The notes below the pieces were generated by a model, which did no database searches, had not been told where the DNA came from, and saw only the letters and a program-made list of their open reading frames with translations. Shown piece by piece: positions 11,331 through 22,506 of a stretch of DNA of 64,000 nt. Origin of the DNA: Eriocheir sinensis (Eukaryota; Arthropoda; Malacostraca; Decapoda; Varunidae); assembly GCF_024679095.1 (NCBI RefSeq), contig NC_066509.1:14883989-14947988 (forward strand), written 5' to 3'. Numbering within the stretch: the stretch's first letter is position 1; every line of letters starts with the position of its first letter. Made by a program: the position numbers and the translations under genes.

Positions 11331-11430
11331 CCCCGATTATGATGCTGTCACTGTTCTTGAGTCTATCACTTGTTGGCAAAGTCACCAACAACAACAGTGC
11401 GAAGCTGATACTGGGATGAAGGAAAACGCT

Positions 11431-11459
11431 TACTACTACTACTACTACTACTACTACTG
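11431..11459. repeat. (ACT)n microsatellite
   Basis: About nine ACT triplets, followed by GAT/GGT triplet-rich DNA to about 11530. Confidence 0.85.
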
Positions 11460-11605
11460 ATGATGATGGTGGTGGTGTTATTGTGCGTAGTAGTGGTGGT
11501 GGTTTTACTTGTTTTTATCGTTGTTGTTGTTCATAGTGGAAAATTACATAAGTTAGTAGGCAATTTTCATAATGGTTCTGCAGGAAAAAAATATGGTAGG
11601 ACGGA

Positions 11606-11717
<112 letters not shown>

Positions 11718-11764
11718 GAATCACGGCCCGTCACTCACCTTTCCCAGAACTGTTGCTTATTTTT

Positions 11765-12785
11765 CTCATTGAAGTGAGTCTTTCCTCATCCTTCCGTTCC
11801 TCCAGTGTGCCTCCCTCTTCCTTTCCCCCCCTCCCTGCTTTCCCCTCCTTCCTCCTTCTTTATATTATCTCCTCTCCCTCCTCTCCTCCCCCTCCTCTCC
11901 TCTCCACTTCCCAGCCTTCTCCTCCTCCACCTCCTCCTTCGCTTTATTCATCTCATCCTTTCATCTTCTCTTTTCATGTGTCTCTTTTTCACGCCTTTGA
12001 AATTTCTAACTATCTGCTTTTTATTCATTTTTCTTCCCTCACTCGCTCCTGCACCTCTTCATTTTCTCCTTTCCATTTCTTAATTTCATTGCCTGTATTT
12101 CTCCTTTACTTTTTTTTATCTATATCCTTTCTTCCTTTTTCTTTTGTGCATCTTTGTCTCCGTTTAAATTTCCAGTCTTCTATTTTCCCCTTCTCTCTTG
12201 CTTTTCTTTATGTACCGTCTTCTCTCCCCTTCTCCTTGTGTCTATGCTTCTCCCTCCTCTGCCCTTTCCTCTACTTCCCCCCTCTTTCTACCCATTCTTC
12301 CTCTCCTCTCCATAATTTTCCTTCTCTTCTTCACTCTTCTTTACCATCCTCTTCCTCGCTCCTGCTTATTTACGTTCATCTCCTTTCCATCTTTTACTTC
12401 CCCTCTTCTTCCTTATATCTCTGCCTCATTCCCACCTCTACTTCCCCTCAGTTTCTCTTCTTTATATTCCTCTCCTCTCCTTACCGTCCCCTCTTTTCCA
12501 TCTCTTCCTCCTTTATTTCTTTCGTGTCTTCTTATTCCCCTCTGTTTCTCTCCTTTCTGTTAATCTACCATCCTTTCCTTCCCCTCTTTTCCCCCTCTTC
12601 CACTTCTCTCTCTTTCTCGTTTCTTCTTATTCTCTCTCTCCTCTTTTCTTCGTCTTACCTTCTCCTCTCTTCCTCATCCTCTCTTCCTTCCTCTGTTTCT
12701 CACCCTCTCTTCCCCTCTCTTCCCCCCTCTCTTGCTACACCTCTTCCTCTCATCTTCTTACCTTCCTCTCCTCTTCCCACTAATA
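11765..12785. repeat. Polypyrimidine block (CCTT/CTCC-rich)
   Basis: About 1 kb of C/T-dominated plus strand. The 346-codon frame 11753-12793 is Ser/Pro/Leu/Phe low complexity with no domain and is not called as a gene. Confidence 0.75.
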
Positions 12786-12860
12786 TGACGTAACCTTGAG
12801 AGATGGAAGTGAATCATCTCATCCGGAGGTACTCACTTCTCCCTCACTTACGGGTGGTCG

Positions 12861-12862
<2 letters not shown>

Positions 12863-12920
<58 letters not shown>
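12863..12920. repeat. (GT)n microsatellite
   Basis: About 29 GT units. Confidence 0.95.
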
Positions 12921-12923
<3 letters not shown>

Positions 12924-13039
12924 GTGAAAGGTGTTGTGTGAGTGTATATACGAAGGCAAGGGTAACGATTGCTTTTGATTACCTTAGATGAGATTTCAGG
13001 TTGTAAGATGATGAGTCAGGGGGTGAGTGAGCAGGATCG

Positions 13040-13160
13040 AGGTACTTGGGCAGGAGTGGATGGGTGGATGGGCGGGTGCGGGTGGCTCGTGTGGGTGGGG
13101 GTGGTGGGTGGGTGGGCGGTGGCGGGGTATGAGAAGGTAATGTGTGTGTGTGTGTGATTG
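13040..13160. repeat. GGGTGG-rich tract and short (GT)n
   Basis: GGTGGGTGG-type repeats followed by a short GT run at 13141-13158. G-runs are closely spaced on the plus strand. Confidence 0.6.
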
Positions 13161-13207
13161 TGTTTGATTGCTGAGGGTGAGAATAAAGGTGATATAGAGA
13201 TGATAAG

Positions 13208-13210
<3 letters not shown>

Positions 13211-13282
<72 letters not shown>
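13211..13282. repeat. (GT)n microsatellite
   Basis: About 36 GT units. Minus-strand Thr/His frames over 12979-13410 are by-products. Confidence 0.95.
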
Positions 13283-13286
<4 letters not shown>

Positions 13287-13985
13287 GATTGACTTGTGTG
13301 TATACAGGTGAGTGTCGGTATGTCTGGAATGCAATAACGAAGCACCTGTTCAGACCGTGCAAATGAGTTGGTTTAAAAATCGTGGACAAGGGAGGAATGA
13401 AACACTGCATGGACGAGAGGAAAGGAGGAAAAAGAGGCAGTCAGGTAGGGAGGGAGGAACAGAGGAGAAAGAATAAGGGAGCTGGTGGAGGAAAGAGAGA
13501 CGAAGGGAGAAAAGGAGCGAGAGAGGGAGGTAGAATTTGAACCATTCCTGAGTGACGTGCGTAACATTGTTTTGACGCGAACAATCCATTCACGTGAGCG
13601 CAAATGGAGGTGCTCGCATGACACCACCTTGGGTCACGCTCTCAGGTTGCCGCTCTGTTTACACGGGAGTGGCTGGGAGGCGGCCGGAAGCCCCTCAGGC
13701 AACGCTCTTCAACTTTGTTTGCTCTTTCTGTATACACGTACACAGTCCCTCTCTCTTCCCGGCGCGCCACCCTTGGGAACACCAGCATCCCAAGGGCCTT
13801 CCTCGCCGGGCACTCCATCGCGGTGTCCTCAGGCGGGATCAGAGCGTCTCACAGTCTTAATTACGCGGCCGAGGACTGATGACGTCTTTGGGCGACTGGC
13901 TGGATCTGGGTTAGCATAAAGTTGCGGTCGGTGTCTGGGGTGGGCGCCGCGGATGACTCCTGCTTGGCGGGCGGGAGGGAAGGGA
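13283..13985. other. Unassigned, partly CpG-rich DNA
   Basis: A plus frame spans 13485-13919 (144 codons), but it starts in purine low complexity and shows no domain, signal peptide or conserved pattern. It may be single-copy DNA. I cannot support a gene. Confidence 0.3.
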
Positions 13986-14235
13986 AGGGGCTAGTCGAAG
14001 GGTTGCTGGGTGATGGTCTGTGTTTGGGTGTTGGCTGTGGGTGATAGATGATTGGTGTTGGATGGGTGATGGTTTCTAGGTGTGAGGTATATAAGGGGTG
14101 GGTGGTTGGTGGGTTCTAAGTATGGGCTGAGGGAGGAGTGGGTGTGTAGTGGGTGTGGGGTAAGGAGCCTGTGGGTGGTGGGTGCTGAGAGTGGGGTGGG
14201 TCGGTGTAGGGTGTGGGCTGTGGGGTGGGTGTTGA
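13986..14235. repeat. GGGTG/GTTGG-rich degenerate minisatellite
   Basis: Short GTGGGTG, GGGTGTTGG and TGATGGGTG motifs recur irregularly on the plus strand up to the composite array at 14243. Confidence 0.5.
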
Positions 14236-14242
14236 CTGTTCC

Positions 14243-14841
<599 letters not shown>

Positions 14842-15189
14842 GGATCCTGGGAACACAACAGCAAAGGTTACTGCAATAAGCGACTCGCCCTCCAAACAAG
14901 GCGGCCCCGCTTACATCACCGCCCGCAGACCTATATTTGTCCCTCTTCGCCCCTTGTCCAGGCCCTTCAGGTTTTGTTTGCCTCGCCGTGAGCCTAATTT
15001 ATCCCATTCATTCTCTTCGGCTGAAGGACGAACTAATGTTTATCGCCATTTATATAGTACAGTTTATTTTTTTCTGCTTTATAAACCTGCTTAGTAAGAA
15101 TTTAGCTAATATTTATAATTTCAATGGTGTTTGTGTTTACTACCATTCATCAAAACGCTACATAATTACACGTATTCATTATTAAACTT

Positions 15190-15475
15190 AAGCGCCTCCG
15201 TGGTGAAGTGTTTAGCATCCACTCATAGCTATGAATCCGTGGGCCTGAGATCGTATTCTGCCCTGGACAGTCAGCGCACAGCCTACCAAGCAGTTCATCC
15301 TCACTTTCGGGCTGGTCGATAACTAGACACTTGGGGACACCTGGGGAAGGCAACCTGTGGCAACGCGGATATCACACATGCCCTGTTTCTCGGAGTGATG
15401 GATTATATTTCTCGCCACAGGCTCAAGGGCCAATGCGACGGGGATGAGCACCGAGGCCACGCGCAGCTGCAACGT
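15190..15475 (+). mobile_element. Degraded tRNA-derived SINE
   Basis: CTCCGTGGTGAAGTGTTTAG at 15195-15214 matches a pol III A-box tRNA head (compare TGGTGTAGTGGTTAGCA). The expected B box near 15240 is decayed (GGCCTGAGATCG). The far end carries GGCTCAAGGGCCAATGCGAC and GAGCACCGAGGCCACGCGCA, a tail I recall as widespread in decapod genomes. There is no poly(A) and no clear target duplication. The weak B box argues against a working pol III promoter. Confidence 0.6.
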
Positions 15476-15583
15476 ATTCTCCCAATTTTACTATTTATAA
15501 ACTTGCATTTTTCCTGCGTCGCGACGTTCCGTAAATTTCACAAACATTTACTTCTCACATTTTTTCTCGCATCCTGTCCACCG
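15476..15583. other. Spacer between SINE and MITE
   Basis: Unremarkable AT-rich sequence. Confidence 0.4.
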
Positions 15584-15752
15584 TTGCCAGATTATCGTAC
15601 TCAGAGCATAGTATTTACCGGTTTCTGACGCCTAACTATTGCCAAGAAACATCAGGAATTAACTATTTTAACGATAATTATGAGTGAATCTCCTTATTGG
15701 GTCCAAGAGACAGTTTTGGGGTCGGAAGAGGCTGAGTACGACAATCTGGCAA
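15584..15752. mobile_element. 169-bp MITE with 21-bp terminal inverted repeats
   Basis: TTGCCAGATTATCGTACTCA starts at 15584, and CTGAGTACGACAATCTGGCA starts at 15732. The two ends are inverted copies over 21 bp with a single mismatch. The 127-bp interior has no reading frame. This is the layout of a non-autonomous DNA transposon. A target-site duplication is not obvious, so the superfamily is left open. Confidence 0.8.
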
Positions 15753-16060
15753 TTAACGTTGCATCACAGTAATGAGGAAATCAAAACTAATGGCTTTCCT
15801 TGTTTTATTATTTTTTCTTATTTACATCACTAATACAAAAGTCTGGGGTGGATACCTTCGCGCCTGTACACAATCCCCGCTTCTTTCATATCTAATTTTG
15901 AGGAGAGTTTATATTGCACCTTTGTTGTCCATCGATCCTCTGTGTGGCATTTTTGCGTCTTTTGTCTCGTGATTCTTCTACTCTCCTCCACAGTCGAAGA
16001 GATGAAGAAACAGTTACCGAAGAGCCCATTTCAGTCTTTCCGCGGCCTTGATACTATAGG
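15753..16060. other. Unassigned DNA
   Basis: A 66-codon plus frame (15772-15972) starts with a hydrophobic stretch but has no partner exon or recognisable family. Not supported as a gene. Confidence 0.3.
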
Positions 16061-17330
16061 GAGGGCGGGAGGGGAAGACAGGGAGCCAGAATAGCAGCGA
16101 GGGAGACGAGATAAGACTGCAGGGAAGTGGGAGGAGGGAGAATAAGGGAACTAGGAGGAAGAAGGAAGAAGGGAGAAGCTCAAAGGAGGAGATAAGGAAC
16201 GAGAACCACAGGAAAGCGGGAAGAGAAGTAGAGGAGCATAACGGAATGAAAGGAGGAAGAAGTGAGATTAAATAAGGAAAAGAAGGAAAAGAGGAAGAGA
16301 GAAAGGGGAAGAGAGGTAGAAAGGGAGACGAAATGAAGAAGAGTGACAATTGAAGTACGGAAGAGAGATATTAGAGTGAAGATAATGATGGGAAAGGAAA
16401 ATAGAAGATGCATGGGAAAGATGAGTGGAGAAGGAGCAGTCTGGTGGGTAAATGTAGATAAAAGGAAAGAAAGTGAAGGAGGAAGGGGGAAGAGGGAGAC
16501 AAGAAGGTAGCGAAGGAAAAAAATATAAATAAGATAGAAAAAGGAGGTGGAAGGAAAGTGAAACGGAAGGTGAAATGAAAGCAGAAATAGAAGAGAACGA
16601 AGATGAAGAATGGATAGAAGAGAAAGGGAAGACGGGAGACAAAGAAGGAATAGGAAGGGGAAGAAAAGAGAGTGGAAAAAGAAACTAGAGGGAGAATGAT
16701 GAGATAAAAGAAGAAGAAAAGAAGATGAAAATAAATAGAAGAGGGAAGAGGGGCGGACGAAGAAGGAATAGGAAGAGGAGGAAAAGAGAGTGGAAAAGGA
16801 AACTAGAGGGAAGATAATGAGATAAAAGAAGAAGAAGAAAAGAGATGAAAATAAAGAGAAAGGGAAGACGGGCGGACGAAGAAGGAACCGGAAGTGGAAG
16901 AAGAGAGTGGAAAGGAATACTGGCTTAAAAAAAAAAGTAGATTGGAGGTAGAGAGGAAAGAAAGAGAAGAGGAATGAGACAACGGTATCTAAAGAGAGGT
17001 AAATAAAAACCCGAAGAAACTGAAGTGGGCAACAGAAGAAGAAGGAAAGGAAAGGAAGGAAAGAAGGAAGGGGATGAAGAGGAGAAAGATCGATTATGGG
17101 AAGTGAACTCAAGGGACAGAAGAAAAAGGGGAAGTGAGCGAACAGTGAACCGAGTATGCGCCGGGAATGACTGCGAGGTTTGGCGGAGTGGAAAAAAAGA
17201 AGAAAAAGACGAAACATGAAATAAAGTCGATGAAGTGACATGCAGAACGAATGTGAAGGAAGTGTGGACGTCAAGTAAAAAGAAAAAAAAGAAAAAGAAA
17301 ATAGTAAGAAGAAATAAATAAAAGGAGATA
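16060..17330. repeat. Homopurine block with ~115-bp internal duplication
   Basis: A/G-rich on the plus strand for 1.27 kb. The segment from GAGAGTGGAAAAAGAAACTA near 16668 recurs from about 16787 with the following GATAAAAGAAGAAG, GATGAAAATAAA and GGGCGGACGAAGAAGGAA blocks, and a third partial copy begins near 16900. The 364-codon minus frame 16180-17274 is low-complexity Ser/Phe/Leu. Confidence 0.7.
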
Positions 17331-17482
17331 TAGGCGAAAGTCAAGAAGTGAGGTTTAACTTTAGCAGCGAATAGAAAAAAATAGATACATACACAGACAG
17401 ACAGACGGACACATGGATACTAGAGAGAAGAAAAAATGTAAAGAACCAAAATATGTGAAAGAGGCAGGAAGAGGGATGAGGT

Positions 17483-17520
17483 AACACACACACACACACA
17501 CGCACACACACACACACACG
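17483..17520. repeat. (CA)n microsatellite
   Basis: About 18 CA units with one CG interruption. Confidence 0.9.
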
Positions 17521-17624
17521 CCACCCCGTCACCGTGTGTAGCTGGTGTGCCAAGATCTGCGTCATTCATTATAGCGGCGCCAACATGGAGGGCAGCGCAT
17601 TACCACGCCTCGCCTCGGCCTCCT

Positions 17625-18034
17625 CCCCGACACGTCCCCCTCCTCCTCCTCCTCCACCCACCACCCTTGCACCCTCCACCTCCTCCTCCTCCTCCTCCTC
17701 TCCCCACCCCCTGTGCCTCTGTGCCTCTTCCGCCTTCTTTTCCTCCTCCTTCTCCTCTTTTCGTTGTCTCCTTCCTATTTCTACATTCGTTTCTCCACAC
17801 TCATCACTCCCTCTTCGTCTTCTTCCCACCCCTGCGCTCTTCCTCCTCTTCCCCTTCTTCCTCCTCCTCCTCCTCCTCCTCCTCTCTTTTCATTGCCTTC
17901 TTCCATATTTCTCTCTTCATTTCTCTTCTCCTCCTGCTTCTCCTCCCGCTTCAATGGCTCAGCTACTCACGAACAAACACATTCTCTATACAGCCAATTA
18001 TTGTCACTCATATTCTCTAATTTGTGTGTATTGG

Positions 18035-18064
<30 letters not shown>
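17625..18064. repeat. Pyrimidine block (CCT)n ending in (CT)n and T-run
   Basis: CTCCTCCTC-type triplets and C/T-rich DNA, ending in (CT)n plus oligo-T at 18032-18064. The Ser/Pro frames 17534-18076 and 17547-18020 are by-products. Confidence 0.75.
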
Positions 18065-18066
<2 letters not shown>

Positions 18067-18184
18067 CTTATACTAGGATACATACAGATTTTACGGAGAA
18101 AATTACACCCTGCATAACATAGGTATAAAAAGTAAAATTTGGTAGGCTAAAGGTTACATGGTTAGTGTTACCTATCTTAAAACC

Positions 18185-19015
18185 TAACTCTGCACATATT
18201 TATTATCTGCGGCTAAGCAACCAGCCATTCACTGCTGTTTTAAAACTTTGGAGAGTGAGTCCTCTAAGGTTCGGCTGAGTTACCTGTAAGGCGTTCCATA
18301 AACTACCATGGCTGTTCACAAACTGACGCTGGTGGTCCCACGTTCGGCAGCGGGCCCGTATTAGTTCATCAGGAGCCGAAGACACAGCACGGGCCCTGAG
18401 CCCTGCGGTTTGGCTGTCCCGAATCCTGCAGGTGACTCACTCTCTGTTCCTGTATTTTGAACATCACAGTGAGTCCCGCAAAGTCTCGTCGGTGTTGGAG
18501 GGTGTGGAGGTGTCGCTCCTGACTGTTGCTGCTGTCCTTGATGAGCCTCGCTGCACGGTTCTGTACTTTATCCAGGAGGGTGAGGTGTTTTTTGGCAGCG
18601 CCACCCCACGCAAGGCACGAGTACTCCAGTGAGGACCGAACCTGTGCCTTGTATAGGATCTCCAGCCCTTTCTTGTTGAGAATCCACGACATTCTCCTTA
18701 ACACAGCCAGCTTTCCCGAGGCCTCTCTGGCAATGTGGGTTTTGAAGATCAGCTTCCGGTCGTAGGTGACCCCAGCACCTCCACGTCTTGTGGAGCCAGC
18801 CTGTCCCCATTTAAGTTCAGGTGCAGGGCCGTACTCGACCTTGAGACATTGAGCAGCTGCGTTTTGTGCGGGGCAAACTTCACCTGCCACATGTTCCCCA
18901 AGCTATGATTTTTTTGAAGTGGCAGACTCTTCCTCTGGGTCGTAGCTCTGGGTCAAGGTGATGTCTGCATAAGTCCTTGAACTGGGGATGAGTTGCAGTA
19001 GGTCATTGATATAGC

Positions 19016-19018
<3 letters not shown>
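18185..19018 (-). pseudogene. Decayed non-LTR retrotransposon, 3' half of reverse transcriptase
   Basis: Reading the minus strand from about 19018: INDLLQLIPSSRTYAD, where the catalytic box survives only as YADI. A frameshift then leads into 18890-18369, with VTYDRKLIFKTHIA, a GLEILYKAQVRSSLEYSCLAWGG-like stretch and LDKVQNRAARLI. These are the hallmarks of the region after the catalytic core in Jockey/CR1-type elements. A second shift leads to 18385-18203, ending in a typical SFKTAVNGWL tail and stop. The 5' end stops at the (CT)n array at 19021. It is truncated and frameshifted, hence dead. Confidence 0.85.

Positions 19019-19020
<2 letters not shown>

Positions 19021-19065
<45 letters not shown>
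19021..19065. repeat. (CT)n microsatellite
   Basis: About 22 CT units lying exactly at the 5' break of the retrotransposon fragment. Confidence 0.95.
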
Positions 19066-19067
<2 letters not shown>

Positions 19068-19830
19068 CGTAGTGTTGCTCATCCTCTCATTCATCCTGTC
19101 AATCCGCTCTCTCCCACGATCCCTCTTCCCCGTACTCCTCTCCCTGGCCTCTCCCGCCCGCCTCACGCCCTCCGCCCGTCTCCCGCCTCCCTCTCCTTCA
19201 TCACCACCCGCTGTATGCTTTTCCTCACCTATGCACTCACGCCCGTCATCTCCCAGACACTCGATGGCACGACGCACCCAAAATTATCTTGTTTACTCCT
19301 ATTCCTTGACTCTTTCCTCGCTCGTTTACTTCCTCCTCCTCCTCCTCCTCCTCCATGTCCTTCTTATGATAGCCATGCGGGGCTTCCTATACTCGAACCT
19401 TCCCTTACATGCTCTTATTGTTCCCCTTCTTCCTCCTCCTTTTTGTTCTCCTCCTCCCTTTTTTCCTCTTCCTTTTATTCCTCCTCTACTCTTTATTTTT
19501 TTTTCTTCTCCGCTGTTTCTATCTTCGGTTTTTCTGTCTTCTTCTTCTATCTCCTTCTTCTCCTCCTCCTCCTGCTCCTGTTTTATTCTTTTTCCGTTTT
19601 TTCGTCCGTTTATTGTCACAACTTTTTTTTTTTCTTCCCCGCTGTTTCGACCACCGGCTCTTCTGTTTTATTCCTTCTCCTCTTCCTCCTCCACCTCTGT
19701 CTCTACCGTCGATCGGCTCTTCTATCTTTCGCTTACTCCACCTCCTTCTTTCTTCTCACCTTTTGGCTCTTCACTCCTCCTCCTCCACCTCCACGTACTC
19801 TTCCTTTATATTATCTTTTCGCGCACGTCT
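19066..19830. repeat. Pyrimidine-rich block (TCC/TTC)
   Basis: C/T-dominated DNA with (TCC)n runs near 19328-19352 and 19553-19572. The overlapping frames 19072-19872 and 19215-20021 (266 and 268 codons) have Leu/Phe/Ser composition only. Confidence 0.65.
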
Positions 19831-20441
19831 TCGGCACAGCTGTTTTTGTGGTATCGAAACCCATTGATGTGAAGTGTGGGTTGAGGACTTGTGGCTCGCT
19901 CCTGAATGTCCCTCATCCTCACACTCCGATTCAAAGGAAAGGTTCCCTCGTTTGTATGAAGAAGAAAAGGAGAAGGGGGCGAATGAGACACACTCAGACG
20001 AAAAAAATACGGTGTTTTTGATGTCTCGGTTTGCTGAGGTGCAGACGGCCAGAGGCGGGGCGGAAGGAGCGAGGATTGCAGGTGTCGAGTGGTGTGTCAG
20101 TAGCCCGATACGGAGGCGAGCAAAGTGGCCGCACTACCACCGCTAATAAAGTGTGACCTCTTAAGGGACACGGCGGGGAGAGGTGAGGGGATGAGATCAG
20201 GGAAAGTGTGGAGTATTGTGGTGTTTTTACCTTTTTGGTCTTATTTATGTATTATTTATATAGACAGGGTAGAGTCAAGCTCGTAATGTCTCGCAATTCA
20301 ACGCATTCTTTCACATAAATCTTCAAATCTATGTTTACTATTGACGATGGCATTTGGTAAGGCTTTCCATCCCTTATTCTGGTGGAGAGCAGGCACACAT
20401 TACTGTGCAAACGTCCTTTTGATGTTAGCTTCTCATAAGTG
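19831..20441. other. Unassigned DNA
   Basis: Mixed composition. The minus strand of 20250-20450 faintly recalls a non-LTR polyprotein tail (GWKALPNAIVNS) but is too broken to call. No gene seen. Confidence 0.3.
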
Positions 20442-20468
20442 ATGTGTGTGTGCGTGTGTGTGTGTGTG

Positions 20469-20504
<36 letters not shown>
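20442..20504. repeat. (GT)n microsatellite
   Basis: About 31 GT units with GCGT interruptions. Confidence 0.95.
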
Positions 20505-21047
20505 GTGAGTCATCGGTGTCACTAGGCTCAGGATGGGTCAATCAGTGAGTCACGGAAGGTGCAAATGTGGGGTAATGTGTCGAATGGAAACACAGGCGCC
20601 GGGAAGGTGTGTGTTTATCCTCTCGGCTCCTGGCGCCGGCCGACCCCCAGGCCCCGGTCGCGCCACCGAGGCAGAACAACATCCTCCTCTTTATAAGGGG
20701 CGCCCCTCACCACCGCGCTCGGCTTGTTTGATGTCCTGAAGATGAGCTGCCCCCTCCCTTCCTTCCTCCCTTCCGCCCACCGCCTCACAAGTAAGCCGCT
20801 CTTCCTTCCCTGGGCCTGATTTTCATTCTCACGTTCCGTTAAAATCACGTCCAACTAAAAAGAATTAAAACGTGTACGTAAGTGCAACATTATATCAAAA
20901 TTATTGTCAACTTTACTTCCGATTTGCGATGATCTCCGTTGTCGTGCACGCTACATCGAAATTAAATATAATAAGGACAGCGTTTTTGCCCTTTATTTTT
21001 TTTTTTGCGTTACTTTGACTGAAAATGTTTTTTCTCAACATATCCGA

Positions 21048-21050
<3 letters not shown>
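20505..21050. other. Unassigned GC-rich then AT-rich DNA
   Basis: A GC- and CpG-rich patch (20590-20730) contains TTTATAAGGGG near 20690, a possible but unsupported TATA element. AT-rich sequence follows up to the (AT)n array. No exon recognised. Confidence 0.3.

Positions 21051-21143
<93 letters not shown>
21051..21143. repeat. (AT)n microsatellite, ~46 units
   Basis: Uninterrupted AT dinucleotides, self-complementary and able to extrude as a hairpin. Confidence 0.98.
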
Positions 21144-21146
<3 letters not shown>

Positions 21147-21654
21147 CATTATCACGATTATTTTCACTATGATTTTGTGATTTTTTCTAATATATTCAAG
21201 GTTTAATTGAAATAAATTAATCCTCCTCCGTATGTTTACTCCGAGTTATCTTTGCCATTAGTTTTCTCGGAGGTGCGTCAGGTGTTCTCAGAATGGATCT
21301 TTATCGAGGAAAGACAGAAAAAAGTTTGACGTAAAGCTCTTGTGGCGGCGGTGGCACTGGTCCCGCGGCCTCGGAGCCACGCCTGATACCGGACTTTTTT
21401 GCCGCCCTTGGCCTTCACCGGACCGACGAACAGGCAAAAACAACTCTCGACCGTTATTAGAGTTTCGTCCACTGTGTACGCTGATGCAGGAAAGCTGGCG
21501 TATTATCATGCACCCCAGAATCTCCGCTTCTCCATACTCATTTGTCTGCAGCCTGGCGACGTGTGGAACTTGTGATGTCTGGGCCCGTCCGCCTCACACT
21601 TGTTGTCGTCACGAATCACTCAGCCGTGTCTGGCACTCGTACCTGGCACTCCCT

Positions 21655-21703
<49 letters not shown>

Positions 21704-22314
21704 AGTCTGTCTGCCCGTGTTTATGTCCGTCTCGCCGAGCGTCCGACCTCGGCTCAAGTACCTCTGGCAGATTGTGTTGCCGTTACCGCCTTTCAAACTC
21801 TACTTATGGAACGATTTAGGTGTTGCTCCGAGCCGCGGCGCGTGTTGCTCCGTCTGGGGCCGCGTGGGAGCGTGGAGGACACGTGCTCGGCCGGAGGCAC
21901 CTCGCCGAGGAAAGAGGAATGGCGGGAAACTTGAGGGACTTTGATACCTTACCTCTAGTAACGATGCAACTAAACTGTTCCGACATATATTAATGAATCA
22001 GCGCTGCAGAGATAATTATTTAGACTTTAGAGAGCTGGCTGCTGATGACGCCGGGGTCGTCTGCTATCACGCTAGTCATCTTGGTAACAGCGGTGGTCAT
22101 TTCTCTTCCACAGCACGACATAACTACCTTCGCGACCAGATGTCCTCCGCCTCAGCATCGTGGCGTGATCTCTGACTCCCCGGTAGCGGTGGACCCAGAA
22201 GGAACGACTCAGCGCATTCCTAAGCACCAGCGGCACTGACAGCAATACCTGCGGCACCAGCGTTATTACCAACGACAGTAGAGCAGAAAAAGCAGCACCA
22301 GTAGGAGTGAGAGG
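21144..22314 (+). promoter_or_regulatory. CpG-rich 5' flank of the C1q/TNF-like gene
   Basis: CpG dinucleotides are frequent from about 21340 to the start codon at 22315, except inside a (GT)n run at 21656-21702. The 5' UTR and any upstream non-coding exon must lie here, but no TATA box or start site can be fixed from the sequence alone. The frames at 21340-21944 (plus) cross the GT repeat and look incidental. Confidence 0.3.
21656..21702. repeat. (GT)n microsatellite
   Basis: About 23 GT units, roughly 600 bp upstream of the start codon of the gene at 22315. Confidence 0.95.
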
Positions 22315-22506
22315 ATGCGGGCGGGCGTGTGTTGGCGCACCGGCGCGCTGGGTGCCTGGCTGCTGCTGCTGCTGCTCGTGAGTGTGCGGGCGGCTGAGGG
22401 CGTGAGGAGCATGGTGCGGGGCAGCCACACCCGCGACGTCTCCCTCGGCAGCAACACCCTCCAGAGTCTTCAGACACTGTGGCAGAAGGAGGGCCAGGAG
22501 GAAGAG
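22315..22506 (+). CDS. Exon 1: signal peptide and N-terminal segment (residues 1-64)
   Basis: Starts at ATG 22315. The hydrophobic core GALGAWLLLLLLVSVRA gives a clear secretory signal, with likely cleavage near residue 26. Ends in phase 0 at GAG|GTGAGA; the intron begins with a short (CA)n run. Downstream of the signal, LQSLQTLWQKEGQEEE is acidic and helical-looking. Confidence 0.8.

Noticed and set aside
11753..12793. 346-codon plus-strand frame
   Set aside because: Translation of a C/T-rich block (Ser/Pro/Leu/Phe) without any domain pattern.
13485..13919. 144-codon plus-strand frame in CpG-rich DNA
   Set aside because: Begins in purine low complexity and has no recognisable domain, signal peptide or splice-linked partner exon.
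15772..15972. 66-codon plus-strand frame with a hydrophobic start
   Set aside because: Lies between a MITE and a purine block. There is no conserved motif and the AT-rich composition alone can produce it.
16180..17274. 364-codon minus-strand frame
   Set aside because: Reverse of a homopurine block. Composition is fully explained by A/G-rich DNA.
20250..20450. Minus-strand similarity to the tail of a non-LTR polyprotein
   Set aside because: Only a short GWKALPNAIVNS-like piece is readable and stops break all frames. Too weak to annotate.
20685..20705. TATA-like TTTATAAGGGG in a CpG-rich patch
   Set aside because: About 1.6 kb from the gene start with no initiator or exon evidence. A chance match cannot be excluded.
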